This document shows positions 6,769 through 13,733 of a stretch of 20,272 nt of DNA, piece after piece. The DNA comes from CAVYPR01 sp052145775. GTDB lineage: Bacteria; Actinomycetota; Acidimicrobiia; Acidimicrobiales; RAAP-2. Every line of letters begins with the position of its first letter. Position 1 is the first letter of the stretch. The notes beneath the pieces are model-generated. The model saw only the letters and a list, made by a program, of their open reading frames with translations. It was not told where the DNA came from and searched no databases. Where the stretch lies: NCBI GenBank assembly GCA_052145775.1, contig JBKQNY010000123.1, forward strand, positions 1 through 20,272, read 5' to 3'. The position numbers and the translations under genes are program-made.

Positions 6769-9477
6769 GGACTGCCGGGCGTCGACCACGAGGGTGACCG
6801 GCGGCACCGAGGCGCCGCCACCGGGCACCGAGAACGTCACGTGGACGTCGAAGGTCCCCGACCGGTGCGCCTCCACCGCGACCCGGCTGGTGGCCCGGCC
6901 GTAGGAGCCACCAGCCGACTCGGCGGGGAGGGACAGCGACCCGCTGGAGGGGGAGACCTGGACACCGGACGGGGCGGCGACCGTCCAGTCGACGGTGGCG
7001 GCCTGGGCCGAATCGGACTGGGACCCAACTTCCACCGACGCCGAGGCGCCCGGAACCACCGTCACCTGCCCGCTGGGCACCGTGAAACCGACCGCCGGCG
7101 CGGCGCCATCGGGGTACGACGGGGGTGCGTCGGCCGGGGCCGAGCCCCACCGCTGGTCGGGCGACGACGCCAGCACGAAGTGGACCGTCCCCCCGTCCTC
7201 GACGAGGGCGGCCGGCACCCATGGCCGACTGAGCGGCTGCGCCGTGTGCCGGCCGAGGGCCAGCGTGGCCGAGGCGACGTAGGTGTCCGGGGTGCCGTTG
7301 GCCTCGATGCGGAGCACCTTCGACCCGCCGAGATGGACGGTCGCCCGGGAGAAGAGGGGGCTGGCCACGACCAGGTTGGCGGTGCCCGGGGTGAGCGGGT
7401 ACAGGCCGAGGGCCGCCCACACGTACCATGACGACATGGCTCCCAGGTCGTCGTTGCCCGGCTCCCCGCCCGGGGTGTTCGAGTAGTCGGTGGTGGCGAT
7501 GGCCCGAACCGCGGCCTGCGCGTCCGACGGGGCGCCCGAGTAGTCGAACTCCCAGGGGACCCAGAGGTCGGGCTCGTTCCCGGACCAGTCGTAGGGTTGC
7601 CAGGGCCCGGCGTTGGTGGAGGTGAAGAAGCGGAGGAGATCGGTGGTGGCGGCCTTGTCGCCGCCCATGAGGGCGAAGAGGCTGCCCAGGTTCTGCGGGA
7701 CGCTCCAGGTGTACTGGACGGCGTTCCCCTCGGCGAAGCCCGTCTGGAAGATGCCGTCGAACTGTGTCACCTCGCTCAGGTACTGCATGGCCGGGCCCGG
7801 GGGGAAGCTCCCGTCGGTCCGGCGGGCCTGGACGTAGCCGGTGGTGGGGTTAAAGAGGTTCTGCCAGTTCTGGGAGCGCCGGTCCATGGCGGCCACGGCC
7901 GAGGCGTCGCCGAGGGACTGTGCCATTTGGGCGATGGAGGCGTCGTCGATGGCGTACTCAAGGGTCTCGGAGGCCCCGATCGTCTCGGTCACCGCCTCGG
8001 AGTCGGTGTCGTCGGCGGGGACGTAGCCCTCCTTCTCGTAGACCCCGAGGTTGGGCCGCTCGGAGACCTGGTTGGCCCCGGTGCCCGATTGCTCGGCGCC
8101 CTTCAGCATGTCGTTGAGCGCCGTCTGCGCGTCGAAGCCGCGCACGCCGAACGCGTAGGCGTCGGCGATGATGGGGTCGGCGGAGTCGCCGTTCATGGTC
8201 CCCGAGTCCCCGTCGGCGATCGCCCACACCGGCAGCCAGCCGCCCTGGGACGCGTCGTTGAGCATCGACTGGACCATGCCGGAGACCGCCGAGGGGTCGA
8301 TCATCGAGAGCAACGGGATCTCGGAGCGGTAGATGTCCCACTCGGAGAAGTTCGCGTACTGGACGCCGCCGTTGGTGTGGTGGACGCGCCCGTCGAACCC
8401 CTCGTACTCGCCGTTCACGTCGCTGAAGGTCGATGGGTCGAGCAGGCAGTGGTAGAGGGCGGTGTAGAAGGTCGTCCGCTCTGCCGGCGTGCCCCCGTCG
8501 ACCTCGATCCGCCCCAGTGCGCCGTCCCAGCGTTGGGTGGCCTCGTCCTGCACCTTGGCCAGATCCCAGCCCGGGTCCTCGGCCGCCAGGTTGGCGCGGG
8601 CGTCGGCCGTGCTCACGTACGACACGCCGACCTTCATCGTGACGGTCGGTGTCGAGGTGGTGTCGAACGTCACCCAGGCGCCGCAGTTGTCCTGGAATGT
8701 GCCCGAGCACGACGAAGAGCCGGGGATGAGACCGCTCTGGCGCCAGGTCCCGTGCGAGATGAAGGGGCGGTCGAAGACGGCGACGAAGTGGAGGTGGTAG
8801 TTCTCCAGGGTGTTGCAGAAGTACCCGCTCTGCACTGTCCCCTCGATCTCGTCGGTGCCGACCGTCCGCACCGACGAGGAGTGGATGCCGTTGGCGCTGT
8901 CGCTCACCTTGAAGAGGAGGTTGGCCTCGGACGACGGCGGAAAGGTGAACTGTCCGATGCCGGTGCGGGTGGTGACCGAGAGCGCGACGTCCGTGGCCGG
9001 GGTGCCGACGGCCACCTGGTAGCGACCGGGCGAGGCGCTCTCGGTCGAATGCGAGAACGGTTCGGTCGCTGACTCGGGGTTTGCGGTGACCGCGCCGGTA
9101 GTCGGTAGGACCGGCACGTCCCCGAAGATCGAGCACCCCGCACCCGACAGGTGGGTCAGGGAGAAGCCGGTGACCTGGTCGGCTGTGTAGGAGTAGCCAC
9201 CGCCTTGCGGGCGGCTGGGGGCGGTGTCAGGGCTCCACTGCACCATGCCGAATGGCACGTCCGCTCCGGGGAAGGTGTCGACTGTGCCCACCACCTGCCC
9301 GCCCGACCCGGTGCCCACGAACGGGTTGACCACATCGGCCAGTTGCGCGGTTGTTCCCGCGTTGTCCGGGGCCGCCCCGGTCGGCGTGCCGGCCAGGCCG
9401 AACAGGACCGCCGCCGTGCACACCAGCGCGCACAGGACGCTGGGTGGGCGGGCCCAGTGACGCTGGGCCCGGCGCAT
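6766..9477 (-). CDS. Secreted GH92-family alpha-mannosidase
   Basis: A 903-aa exported glycoside hydrolase. The N-terminus has basic residues and a hydrophobic stretch (VLCALVCTAAVLFGLAG, about 14-30) typical of a Sec signal. The mature part begins with VNPFVGTGSGG and FPGADVPFGMVQWSPDT, hallmark GH92 strands. It continues with FSLTHLSGAGC, the helical-barrel start TTFYTALYHCLLDPS, YANFSEWDIYRSEIPLL, and the strongly conserved PGNDDLGAMSSWYVWAALG (from about residue 672), whose aspartates (676/677) are the catalytic-base region. GH92 enzymes are calcium-dependent exo-acting alpha-mannosidases. After about residue 795 there is an additional beta-sandwich-like domain of ~110 residues (PSGVQVSPSSGSLSLPAE...) resembling the NEW3-type domains of secreted glycosidases. 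ATG 9477 lies 7 bp after the stop of the NTF2-like gene, so both share its promoter. Substrate may be alpha-mannans or glycoprotein glycans of fungi or other microbes. Confidence 0.93.
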   Translation of the reverse strand: MRRAQRHWARPPSVLCALVCTAAVLFGLAGTPTGAAPDNAGTTAQLADVVNPFVGTGSGGQVVGTVDTFPGADVPFGMVQWSPDTAPSRPQGGGYSYTADQVTGFSLTHLSGAGCSIFGDVPVLPTTGAVTANPESATEPFSHSTESASPGRYQVAVGTPATDVALSVTTRTGIGQFTFPPSSEANLLFKVSDSANGIHSSSVRTVGTDEIEGTVQSGYFCNTLENYHLHFVAVFDRPFISHGTWRQSGLIPGSSSCSGTFQDNCGAWVTFDTTSTPTVTMKVGVSYVSTADARANLAAEDPGWDLAKVQDEATQRWDGALGRIEVDGGTPAERTTFYTALYHCLLDPSTFSDVNGEYEGFDGRVHHTNGGVQYANFSEWDIYRSEIPLLSMIDPSAVSGMVQSMLNDASQGGWLPVWAIADGDSGTMNGDSADPIIADAYAFGVRGFDAQTALNDMLKGAEQSGTGANQVSERPNLGVYEKEGYVPADDTDSEAVTETIGASETLEYAIDDASIAQMAQSLGDASAVAAMDRRSQNWQNLFNPTTGYVQARRTDGSFPPGPAMQYLSEVTQFDGIFQTGFAEGNAVQYTWSVPQNLGSLFALMGGDKAATTDLLRFFTSTNAGPWQPYDWSGNEPDLWVPWEFDYSGAPSDAQAAVRAIATTDYSNTPGGEPGNDDLGAMSSWYVWAALGLYPLTPGTANLVVASPLFSRATVHLGGSKVLRIEANGTPDTYVASATLALGRHTAQPLSRPWVPAALVEDGGTVHFVLASSPDQRWGSAPADAPPSYPDGAAPAVGFTVPSGQVTVVPGASASVEVGSQSDSAQAATVDWTVAAPSGVQVSPSSGSLSLPAESAGGSYGRATSRVAVEAHRSGTFDVHVTFSVPGGGASVPPVTLVVDARQS

Positions 9478-9484
9478 CAGCGGC

Positions 9485-9997
9485 TCAGCAGGTCGCCCCG
9501 CCCAGTTTGGCGAGGGCGCAGAACGAGGTGTCGGCCACGAGCCAGTGGCCCCCGACGTAGACGGCGTAGCCCGTCTGGTCCGTGAGAAGGCTCGACCCGT
9601 TGGTGGCGGCGTCGAGGTTGTAGGTCACCTGGGCGCACACCGGGACGCTCACCGCGGCCTGGCAGGCCGAGGTGGAGGGGAAGGTGACGGCCGTCACCTT
9701 GGCCTCGGTGGGATTGGACTTGGCCACCTTGGACTTGAAGAGCTTGACGAACACCGCCTTGTAGTGCGAGGCGTTCTCGATGAGCTTCTCTCGGGCCAAG
9801 AGGTTCTTGTCGTTGGCGTTGAACAGGGTGACGTAGGTCGTGGTGACCTGCTGGGTGGCAGGGCCCGTCTGGAGCGCCGTCGTCGGGGTGCTCGAGCCCG
9901 CCGCGCTCCGGGTGGCGGCGGAGGCACCGCCCACGCTGCCCGCCACGGCCACCGCCGCACAGAACAGCACCGCTCCGGCCCCCCGCATCAACCTCAT
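9485..9997 (-). CDS. Secreted NTF2-like small protein
   Basis: The start ATG at 9997 gives 170 aa with a clear signal peptide (MRLMRGAGAVLFCAAVAVAG, cleavage probably after GGASA). The frame is open further upstream to an ATG at 10060, but that codon overlaps the promoter -10 region and cannot be transcribed from it. The mature part has a T/A/S-rich stretch, then VTTTYVTLFNANDKNLLAREKL, a helix pair followed by strands (KVTAVTFPSTSACQ, AQVTYNLDAA, GYAVYVGGHWLVADTSFC). This alpha+beta cone pattern, ending in 'GHWLVADTSFC', matches secreted NTF2-like proteins common in actinobacteria, such as mycobacterial Mce-associated and lipoprotein relatives. Four cysteines (two near ACQ/VCA, two at the C-terminus) could form disulfides outside the cell. 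No catalytic residues are evident, so a binding role is likely. It is the first gene of a two-gene unit with the GH92 mannosidase. Confidence 0.8.
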   Translation of the reverse strand: MRLMRGAGAVLFCAAVAVAGSVGGASAATRSAAGSSTPTTALQTGPATQQVTTTYVTLFNANDKNLLAREKLIENASHYKAVFVKLFKSKVAKSNPTEAKVTAVTFPSTSACQAAVSVPVCAQVTYNLDAATNGSSLLTDQTGYAVYVGGHWLVADTSFCALAKLGGATC

Positions 9998-10048
9998 CGT
10001 CTGCCCCGTCCCTCCCGTCCGAGCCGGACTTTGCGAATGTTGCGCACG

Positions 10049-10077
10049 TGTATAGAACACGAGTCAGGTCCAGTCAA
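10049..10077 (-). promoter_or_regulatory. Sigma-70-type promoter of the NTF2-like/GH92 operon
   Basis: On the minus strand TTGACT (10077-10072) is separated by exactly 17 bp from TATACA (10054-10049). Transcription would start near 10042, giving a ~45-nt leader with GGGAGGG upstream of ATG 9997. This is the only canonical -35/-10 pair I found in the window. Confidence 0.65.
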
Positions 10078-10087
10078 CCACACCGGA

Positions 10088-10193
10088 CGGGTCGGTCGGA
10101 CGTCGCCCCGCAGACGCCGGAGCACCGGGACACGGCGGGGGTCCGGTGCATGGCCCACCCGGGAAAGGGGGGCGGGTGGGCCGAACCGACCCG
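10088..10193. repeat. Nested inverted repeats (possible large hairpin)
   Basis: Inner arms GGCCCACCCG (10152-10161) and CGGGTGGGCC (10173-10182) form a perfect 10-bp stem with an 11-nt A/G loop. Outer arms CGGGTCGGT (10088-10096) and ACCGACCCG (10185-10193) form a perfect 9-bp stem that could add three more pairs across a bulge. The outer left arm begins only 11 bp upstream of the minus-strand -35 box. No T-run follows, so it is not a standard terminator. Confidence 0.55.
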
Positions 10194-10210
10194 CGGTGTC
10201 GGGCACCGCA

Positions 10211-10247
10211 GGCCGGACGCGAGAGGACCCCGAGTAACCGTCCGGCC
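10211..10247. repeat. Inverted repeat with alternative pairing partner
   Basis: GGCCGGACG (10211-10219) pairs perfectly with CGTCCGGCC (10239-10247) around a 19-nt loop. The loop segment GAGGACCCCGAG (10223-10234) can instead pair with CTCGGGGCCTC (about 10263-10273). The two pairings overlap and would compete if transcribed. Confidence 0.45.
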
Positions 10248-10375
10248 GAAGCCGCCCAGCTCCTCGGGGCCTCCCCCGCGGCGACCCGCTTCCACCTGCG
10301 GCCGGGGCCGTGTCGGACAACCCCGACCCGGGGTGCGGTCGACGGGCTCCAGGGAAGCCGCCGGCCCGCATCACG

Positions 10376-10419
10376 AGCCTCCATCGCCCGGGAGGCTGCT
10401 TCCGCTGCGACCGGTCGCA
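10376..10419. repeat. Short hairpin followed by a 14-bp perfect palindrome
   Basis: AGCCTCC (10376-10382) and GGAGGCT (10391-10397) make a 7-bp stem with an 8-nt loop. Nine bases later TGCGACCGGTCGCA (10406-10419) is a perfect palindrome of the size of a dimeric regulator site. Confidence 0.4.
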
Positions 10420-10522
10420 CCTTGCGGCGCTCCCGACCACCCTCGGCTCCGCCTTTCGGCGACCCCTCGGGCTCGGCCTCCGGTTCGCCTTGCGGCTTCC
10501 CCTCGGCTCTGCGGCGGGCTTC
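10419..10522. repeat. Degenerate 36-bp tandem repeat, about three units
   Basis: Units start near 10419 (shorter, 32 bp), 10451 and 10487. The two full units share the GCCTTkCGGC core followed by CCCCTCGG. Read on the minus strand, each unit begins its core as a small stem capped by a GNRA tetraloop: GCGCC-GCAA-GGTGC (10430-10417), CGCC-GAAA-GGCG (10461-10450) and GCC-GCAA-GGC (10496-10487). In one minus frame it reads as a 12-residue E/P/G/K/R-rich repeat, but no gene structure surrounds it. Confidence 0.5.
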
Positions 10523-10593
10523 GGCAACCCGAACTGAGACAAGCGTGCGCCGTGAGAACACCCAGGTCAAGAGGGGTTCGAGAAATCCCGACC

Positions 10594-10666
10594 TTGTCCC
10601 CATAAAACCTCGAATTGTCCCCAAAGACCGTCCCGTCTTCCCCAGTCGCGACCCGCGATGTCCCCA
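10594..10666. repeat. Phased array of four TTGTCCCCA-like 9-mers
   Basis: TTGTCCCCA occurs at 10594-10602 and 10615-10623, TCTTCCCCA at 10636-10644, and ATGTCCCCA at 10658-10666. The spacings are 21, 21 and 22 bp, two helical turns, so all sites face the same side of DNA. The array lies 80-150 bp upstream of the acyl-CoA synthetase -10 element. Confidence 0.6.
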
Positions 10667-10746
10667 ACCTTTCCCCCGAGGGCCGCGCCGGGCGCCACCA
10701 CTACGGGCACGCGACGGTTGCCACCGGCGGGCCGTCGTCGCGCAGG

Positions 10747-10752
10747 TAGCGT
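10747..10752 (+). promoter_or_regulatory. Leaderless -10 element of the acyl-CoA synthetase gene
   Basis: TAGCGT is followed by seven bases and then GTG 10760. This fixes the start 34 codons inside the longest open frame (ATG 10658). Confidence 0.55.
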
Positions 10753-10759
10753 CTGGCCC

Positions 10760-12433
10760 GTGCCGGCCGATCCCACCGAAGGAGCTCCGCGCCGCTCGGG
10801 CGACTTCAACCTGGCGATGACCTTCGAAACGGTGGCCCGGACCGTCCCCGACCGCGAGTGCCTGGTCTGGCGGGACCGCCGCCTCACCTTCGCCCAGGTG
10901 GCCGAGCGGTCGCGGCGTCTGGCGTCGTACCTGTCCGACCGGGGGCTCGGGGTCCGCACCGAGCGCGGCCGGCTCGCCGGCCACCGGTCCGGCCAGGACC
11001 ACCTCGCCCTTGCCCTCTACAACGGCAACGAGTACCTCGAGGGGATGCTCGGCTCCTACCGGGCCCGGGTGGCGCCGTTCAACGTCAACTACCGCTACGT
11101 GGGCGAGGAGCTGCGCTACCTGCTGGGCGACGCCGCGCCGCGGGCCCTCGTCTACCACGCCTCCCTCGCCCCCACCCTGGCCGAGGTGCTGGCCGACCTC
11201 TCCCCGATCGACGTCGTGCTGCACGTCGACGACGACTCGGGCAACGACCCGCTTCCCGGGTCCGTCGCCTACGAGGAGGCGCTGGCTGCAGGCTCGCCCG
11301 ACGGACCGGGCGTCGAGCCGTCACCGGACGACCTCTACATCCTCTACACCGGCGGGACTACCGGCATGCCCAAGGGCGTGCTCTGGCGCCAGCACGACAT
11401 CTTCGTGGCGGCCATGGGGGGCCGGAAGGTGGGCACCTGGGAGGTCGTCTCCACCTACGCGGAGCTGGCCGACCGGGCGCTCAGTGGCGGCACCCTCAGA
11501 CTCGGCCTCCTGCCCCCGCTCATGCACGGGGCCGCCCAGTGGGCCGCGTTCATGATGTTCGCCGAGGGCTCGGGCGTGGTCCTCCCCGACGACCCTCGGC
11601 GGCTCGATCCCGCCGACGTCTGGCGGACCTTCGCGCGCGAGGGCGTGAACACCTTCTCGGTGGTGGGCGACGCCATGCTGCGCCCGCTCCTGGCGGAGCT
11701 CGACCGCGGCGTCTACGACACGTCGTCGGTGCTCGCCGTCGGCAACGGCGGCGCCCCTCTCAGCCCGGCCGTTCGCCAGCTCGCATTGGACAGGATCCCC
11801 GATCTCCTCATCATCGACACCGCCGGCTCCTCGGAGACCGGGGTCCAGATGCAGACGACGTCGGCCGATCCCGAGGCGGCGGGCACCTTCGCCCCGGGCC
11901 CGGGAACCGTGGTGGTGAGCGAGCGGCTCGACTCGGTGCTGGCCCCTGGCCACGAGGGGCTGGGGTGGCTGGCCCAGACCGGGGCGGTGCCGCTCGGCTA
12001 CCTGGGCGACGCAGAGAAGACGGACCGCACCTTCCCCGTGATCGACGGCACGCGCTACTCGATCCCCGGCGACCGCGCCCGGCTCCTGGCCGACGGTGAG
12101 ATCGAGCTCCTGGGCCGGGACTCGGTCACCATCAATTCGGGTGGCGAGAAGATCTTCGCCGAGGAGGTGGAGCGGGCCATCGCCGGCCACTCATCCGTCG
12201 TCGACGTGGTGGTGTCCGGCCGGCCCAGCGAGCGGTGGGGGCAGGAGGTCGTGGCGGTGGTGCAGCTGGCCGACGGGTGCCGGGCCACGGCTGACGAGGT
12301 GGTCGACTACGCCGCTCGACACATCGCCCGTTACAAGCTCCCCAAGGTTGTCGTCTTCGTGCCCGCTGTCCAGCGATCACCGTCGGGCAAGGCCGACTAC
12401 CGGTGGGCGAGGCAGCTGGCCGAACAGGCGTGA
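10760..12433 (+). CDS. Acyl-CoA synthetase (FadD, ANL adenylating family)
   Basis: From GTG 10760 the protein has 557 aa. It activates a carboxylic acid with ATP and CoA in two steps. YILYTGGTTGMPKG (residues 193-206) is the P-loop-like AMP-binding motif; LLPPLMHGAAQW follows as the next core segment; IIDTAGSSETG is the acid-binding core; DRARLLADGEIELLGR is the hinge with the ribose-binding Asp; VTINSGGEKIFAEEVE marks the small domain; Lys544 in SPSGKADYRW is the catalytic lysine of adenylation. The sequence VLWRQHDIF just after the P-loop resembles mycobacterial FadD19/FadD17-type enzymes that act on steroid side chains or long chains, so a bulky acyl substrate is likely but not shown. The ATG at 10658 would add 34 residues (R/P/A-rich) upstream of the promoter and is rejected. 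GTGA overlap with the acetyltransferase gene shows translational coupling. Confidence 0.93.
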   Translation: MPADPTEGAPRRSGDFNLAMTFETVARTVPDRECLVWRDRRLTFAQVAERSRRLASYLSDRGLGVRTERGRLAGHRSGQDHLALALYNGNEYLEGMLGSYRARVAPFNVNYRYVGEELRYLLGDAAPRALVYHASLAPTLAEVLADLSPIDVVLHVDDDSGNDPLPGSVAYEEALAAGSPDGPGVEPSPDDLYILYTGGTTGMPKGVLWRQHDIFVAAMGGRKVGTWEVVSTYAELADRALSGGTLRLGLLPPLMHGAAQWAAFMMFAEGSGVVLPDDPRRLDPADVWRTFAREGVNTFSVVGDAMLRPLLAELDRGVYDTSSVLAVGNGGAPLSPAVRQLALDRIPDLLIIDTAGSSETGVQMQTTSADPEAAGTFAPGPGTVVVSERLDSVLAPGHEGLGWLAQTGAVPLGYLGDAEKTDRTFPVIDGTRYSIPGDRARLLADGEIELLGRDSVTINSGGEKIFAEEVERAIAGHSSVVDVVVSGRPSERWGQEVVAVVQLADGCRATADEVVDYAARHIARYKLPKVVVFVPAVQRSPSGKADYRWARQLAEQA

Positions 12434-13020
12434 CCGCGCCACGGGGCAGGCTCGAACCGGTCGGCCCCACCCTGGTCACCGACCGGCTGGTGCTGCGCCC
12501 CTGGCGCGACGAGGACCTCGATCCGGCCGCTGCCATGAACGGCGACCCCGAGACCATGCGGTACTTCCCTGCCCCGCTCGACCGAGAGCAGAGCGACGCC
12601 TTCGTCCGCGCCATGGCGCAGTCGTTCGCCTGGTCGGGTGCGGGCATGTGGGCCGTGGAGGCTCCCGGCGTCTCGCCCTGCATCGGCGCGGTGGGACTCC
12701 TCCACGTCGGCTTCGACGCCCACTTCACGCCGGCCGTGGAGGTGGGCTGGCGGCTGGCCCGGGCCTACTGGGGGCGGGGTTACGCCACCGAGGCCGGCGC
12801 CGCCTCCCTCCGCTACGGGTTCGACGAGCTGGGGTTTGACGAGGTCGTCTCCTTCACCGCCGAGGTCAACCTGCCGTCGCAGGCGGTCATGGTCCGCTTG
12901 GGGATGCACCGGGACCCCGGAGGTGACTTCGACCACCCGAGGATCCCCGCCGGCCACCCGCTGTCCCACCACGTCCTCTTCCGGCTCCACCGGGCCGATT
13001 GGCCGGGTGACCTGGGTTGA
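12430..13020 (+). CDS. GNAT-family N-acetyltransferase (RimJ/RimL type)
   Basis: The start is taken at GTG 12430, which overlaps the acyl-CoA synthetase stop (GTGA) and gives 196 aa. An ATG nine codons earlier is inside the upstream gene. TDRLVLRPWRDEDLDPAA is the typical first strand and helix of the Acetyltransf_3 group. VEVGWRLARAYWGRGYATEA carries the acetyl-CoA pyrophosphate-binding signature (R/Q-x-x-G-x-G/A), and FTAEVNLPSQAVMVRLGM is the usual SxxxxxklGF-like motif. Members acetylate ribosomal protein N-termini, amino acids or small amines; the target is unknown. It sits between a lipid-activating enzyme and a DNA repair gene, so context gives little help. Confidence 0.9.
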   Translation: MTAPRGRLEPVGPTLVTDRLVLRPWRDEDLDPAAAMNGDPETMRYFPAPLDREQSDAFVRAMAQSFAWSGAGMWAVEAPGVSPCIGAVGLLHVGFDAHFTPAVEVGWRLARAYWGRGYATEAGAASLRYGFDELGFDEVVSFTAEVNLPSQAVMVRLGMHRDPGGDFDHPRIPAGHPLSHHVLFRLHRADWPGDLG

Positions 13021-13034
13021 ACCCGGGCCGCCGG

Positions 13035-13040
13035 TACGGT
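13035..13040 (+). promoter_or_regulatory. Leaderless -10 element of tag
   Basis: TACGGT, then seven bases, then ATG 13048. The in-frame GTG at 13039 overlaps this element and would add three residues; the ATG is preferred. Confidence 0.5.
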
Positions 13041-13047
13041 GACGGGG

Positions 13048-13647
13048 ATGTCCGCCGGCACCTCTCCCCCCTGGACCGATGACGGCCGCCGGCGGTGCGG
13101 TTGGGCCTCGGGACCGTGGCTCTCCCCCTACCACGACGAGGAGTGGGGGGTACCGGTCCGCGACGACCGCCGGCACTTCGAGTTCCTCACCCTCGAGGCG
13201 GCTCAGGCCGGGCTCAGCTGGCTGACGGTACTCAAGCGCCGCGACGGCTACCGCCGCGCCTTCGCCGGATTCGACCCCGAGGTGGTCGCCCGCTTCGGTG
13301 AACGGGAGGTCGCCTCCCTGCTGGGCGACCCGGGCATCATCCGCAACCGTAGGAAGGTCGAGGCGACGGTGGCCAACGCCGGCGCGTTCCTGGCCGTCTC
13401 CGAGGAACGGGGCAGCTTCAATGACTACCTCTGGGAGTTCGTGGACGGGACCCCGGTAGTCAACCGCTGGCGCTCCCAGGGCGACGTGCCGGCGACCACG
13501 CCGCTCTCCGAGGCGGTCAGCGCCGACCTCCGACGCCGCGGGTTTCGGTTCGTGGGCCCAACCGTCGTGTACTCGCACCTCCAGGCGGCCGGGCTGGTGG
13601 TGGACCACCTGACGGACTGCTTCCGCTACCGAGAGCTCGCCGGTTGA
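13048..13647 (+). CDS. tag: DNA-3-methyladenine glycosylase I
   Basis: The 199-aa protein removes 3-methyladenine from alkylated DNA, starting base excision repair. RRCGWASG and SPYHDEEWGVPV at the N-terminus and VVDHLTDC at the C-terminus supply the structural zinc ligands Cys17, His29, His187 and Cys191, exactly as in E. coli Tag. Glu50 in LTLEAAQAGLSW corresponds to the catalytic-pocket Glu38 of the E. coli enzyme, and TVLKRRDGYRRAF follows as in the family. IIRNRRKVEATVANA is the usual helix-hairpin-helix region. Length matches the family (185-200 aa). It begins 27 bp after the acetyltransferase stop but appears to have its own leaderless promoter, so it may be expressed independently of the two genes before it. 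Confidence 0.96.
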   Translation: MSAGTSPPWTDDGRRRCGWASGPWLSPYHDEEWGVPVRDDRRHFEFLTLEAAQAGLSWLTVLKRRDGYRRAFAGFDPEVVARFGEREVASLLGDPGIIRNRRKVEATVANAGAFLAVSEERGSFNDYLWEFVDGTPVVNRWRSQGDVPATTPLSEAVSADLRRRGFRFVGPTVVYSHLQAAGLVVDHLTDCFRYRELAG

Positions 13648-13686
13648 GCACGCCGGGACCGAGGGAGCCTCGCCGGGCGGGGCGGC

Positions 13687-13692
13687 TAGGGT
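13687..13692 (+). promoter_or_regulatory. Possible -10 element for the sedolisin gene
   Basis: TAGGGT fits TANNNT and would give a leader of about 35 nt that includes the GAGGAAGGGG ribosome-binding site at 13717-13726. No -35 was recognised; the 86-bp gap to tag holds no other clear signal. Confidence 0.3.
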
Positions 13693-13716
13693 CGGTCGGC
13701 GGTACCGGTCGCCAGC

Positions 13717-13726
13717 GAGGAAGGGG
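13717..13726 (+). promoter_or_regulatory. Ribosome-binding site of the sedolisin gene
   Basis: GAGGAAGGGG ends 7 nt before ATG 13734. It supports this start, which is also the codon right before a signal peptide. Confidence 0.7.
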
Positions 13727-13733
13727 GGCCGCG

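Larger units (their letters stand above)
10078..10746. other. Gene-free divergent intergenic region with many repeats
   Basis: About 670 bp lie between the NTF2-like promoter and the acyl-CoA synthetase promoter. Several frames are open because of high GC, but none shows recognisable protein, a good start signal or a consistent frame, and they overlap each other on both strands. What it does hold is structure: two strong inverted repeats on the left (10088-10247), a hairpin and a 14-bp palindrome (10376-10419), a 36-bp degenerate tandem repeat (10419-10522), and phased TTGTCCCCA-like sites on the right (10594-10666). The right end around 10590-10625 is visibly less GC-rich than everything around it. 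Confidence 0.6.

Noticed and set aside
10078..10546. RNase P RNA or tmRNA in the structured intergenic region
   Set aside because: The universally conserved segments of either RNA were not found on either strand.
10572..10592. T-arm-like stretch GGTTCGAGAAATCCC, possible tRNA end or attachment site
   Set aside because: Loop length is wrong for a T-arm, and no acceptor stem, anticodon arm or CCA was found nearby.
10658..10759. ATG 10658 as start of the acyl-CoA synthetase
   Set aside because: The added 34 residues are R/P/A/G-rich without family similarity, and the leaderless -10 at 10747 lies inside them.
10064..11224. Minus-strand open frame of 386 codons across the intergenic region and into the acyl-CoA synthetase gene
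   Set aside because: It is antisense to clearly coding sequence over half its length and is low-complexity R/P/G/E-rich; open frames of this size are common at this GC content.
13648..13733. Rho-independent terminator after tag
   Set aside because: Only a weak GC-rich imperfect inverted repeat is visible, with no T-run.
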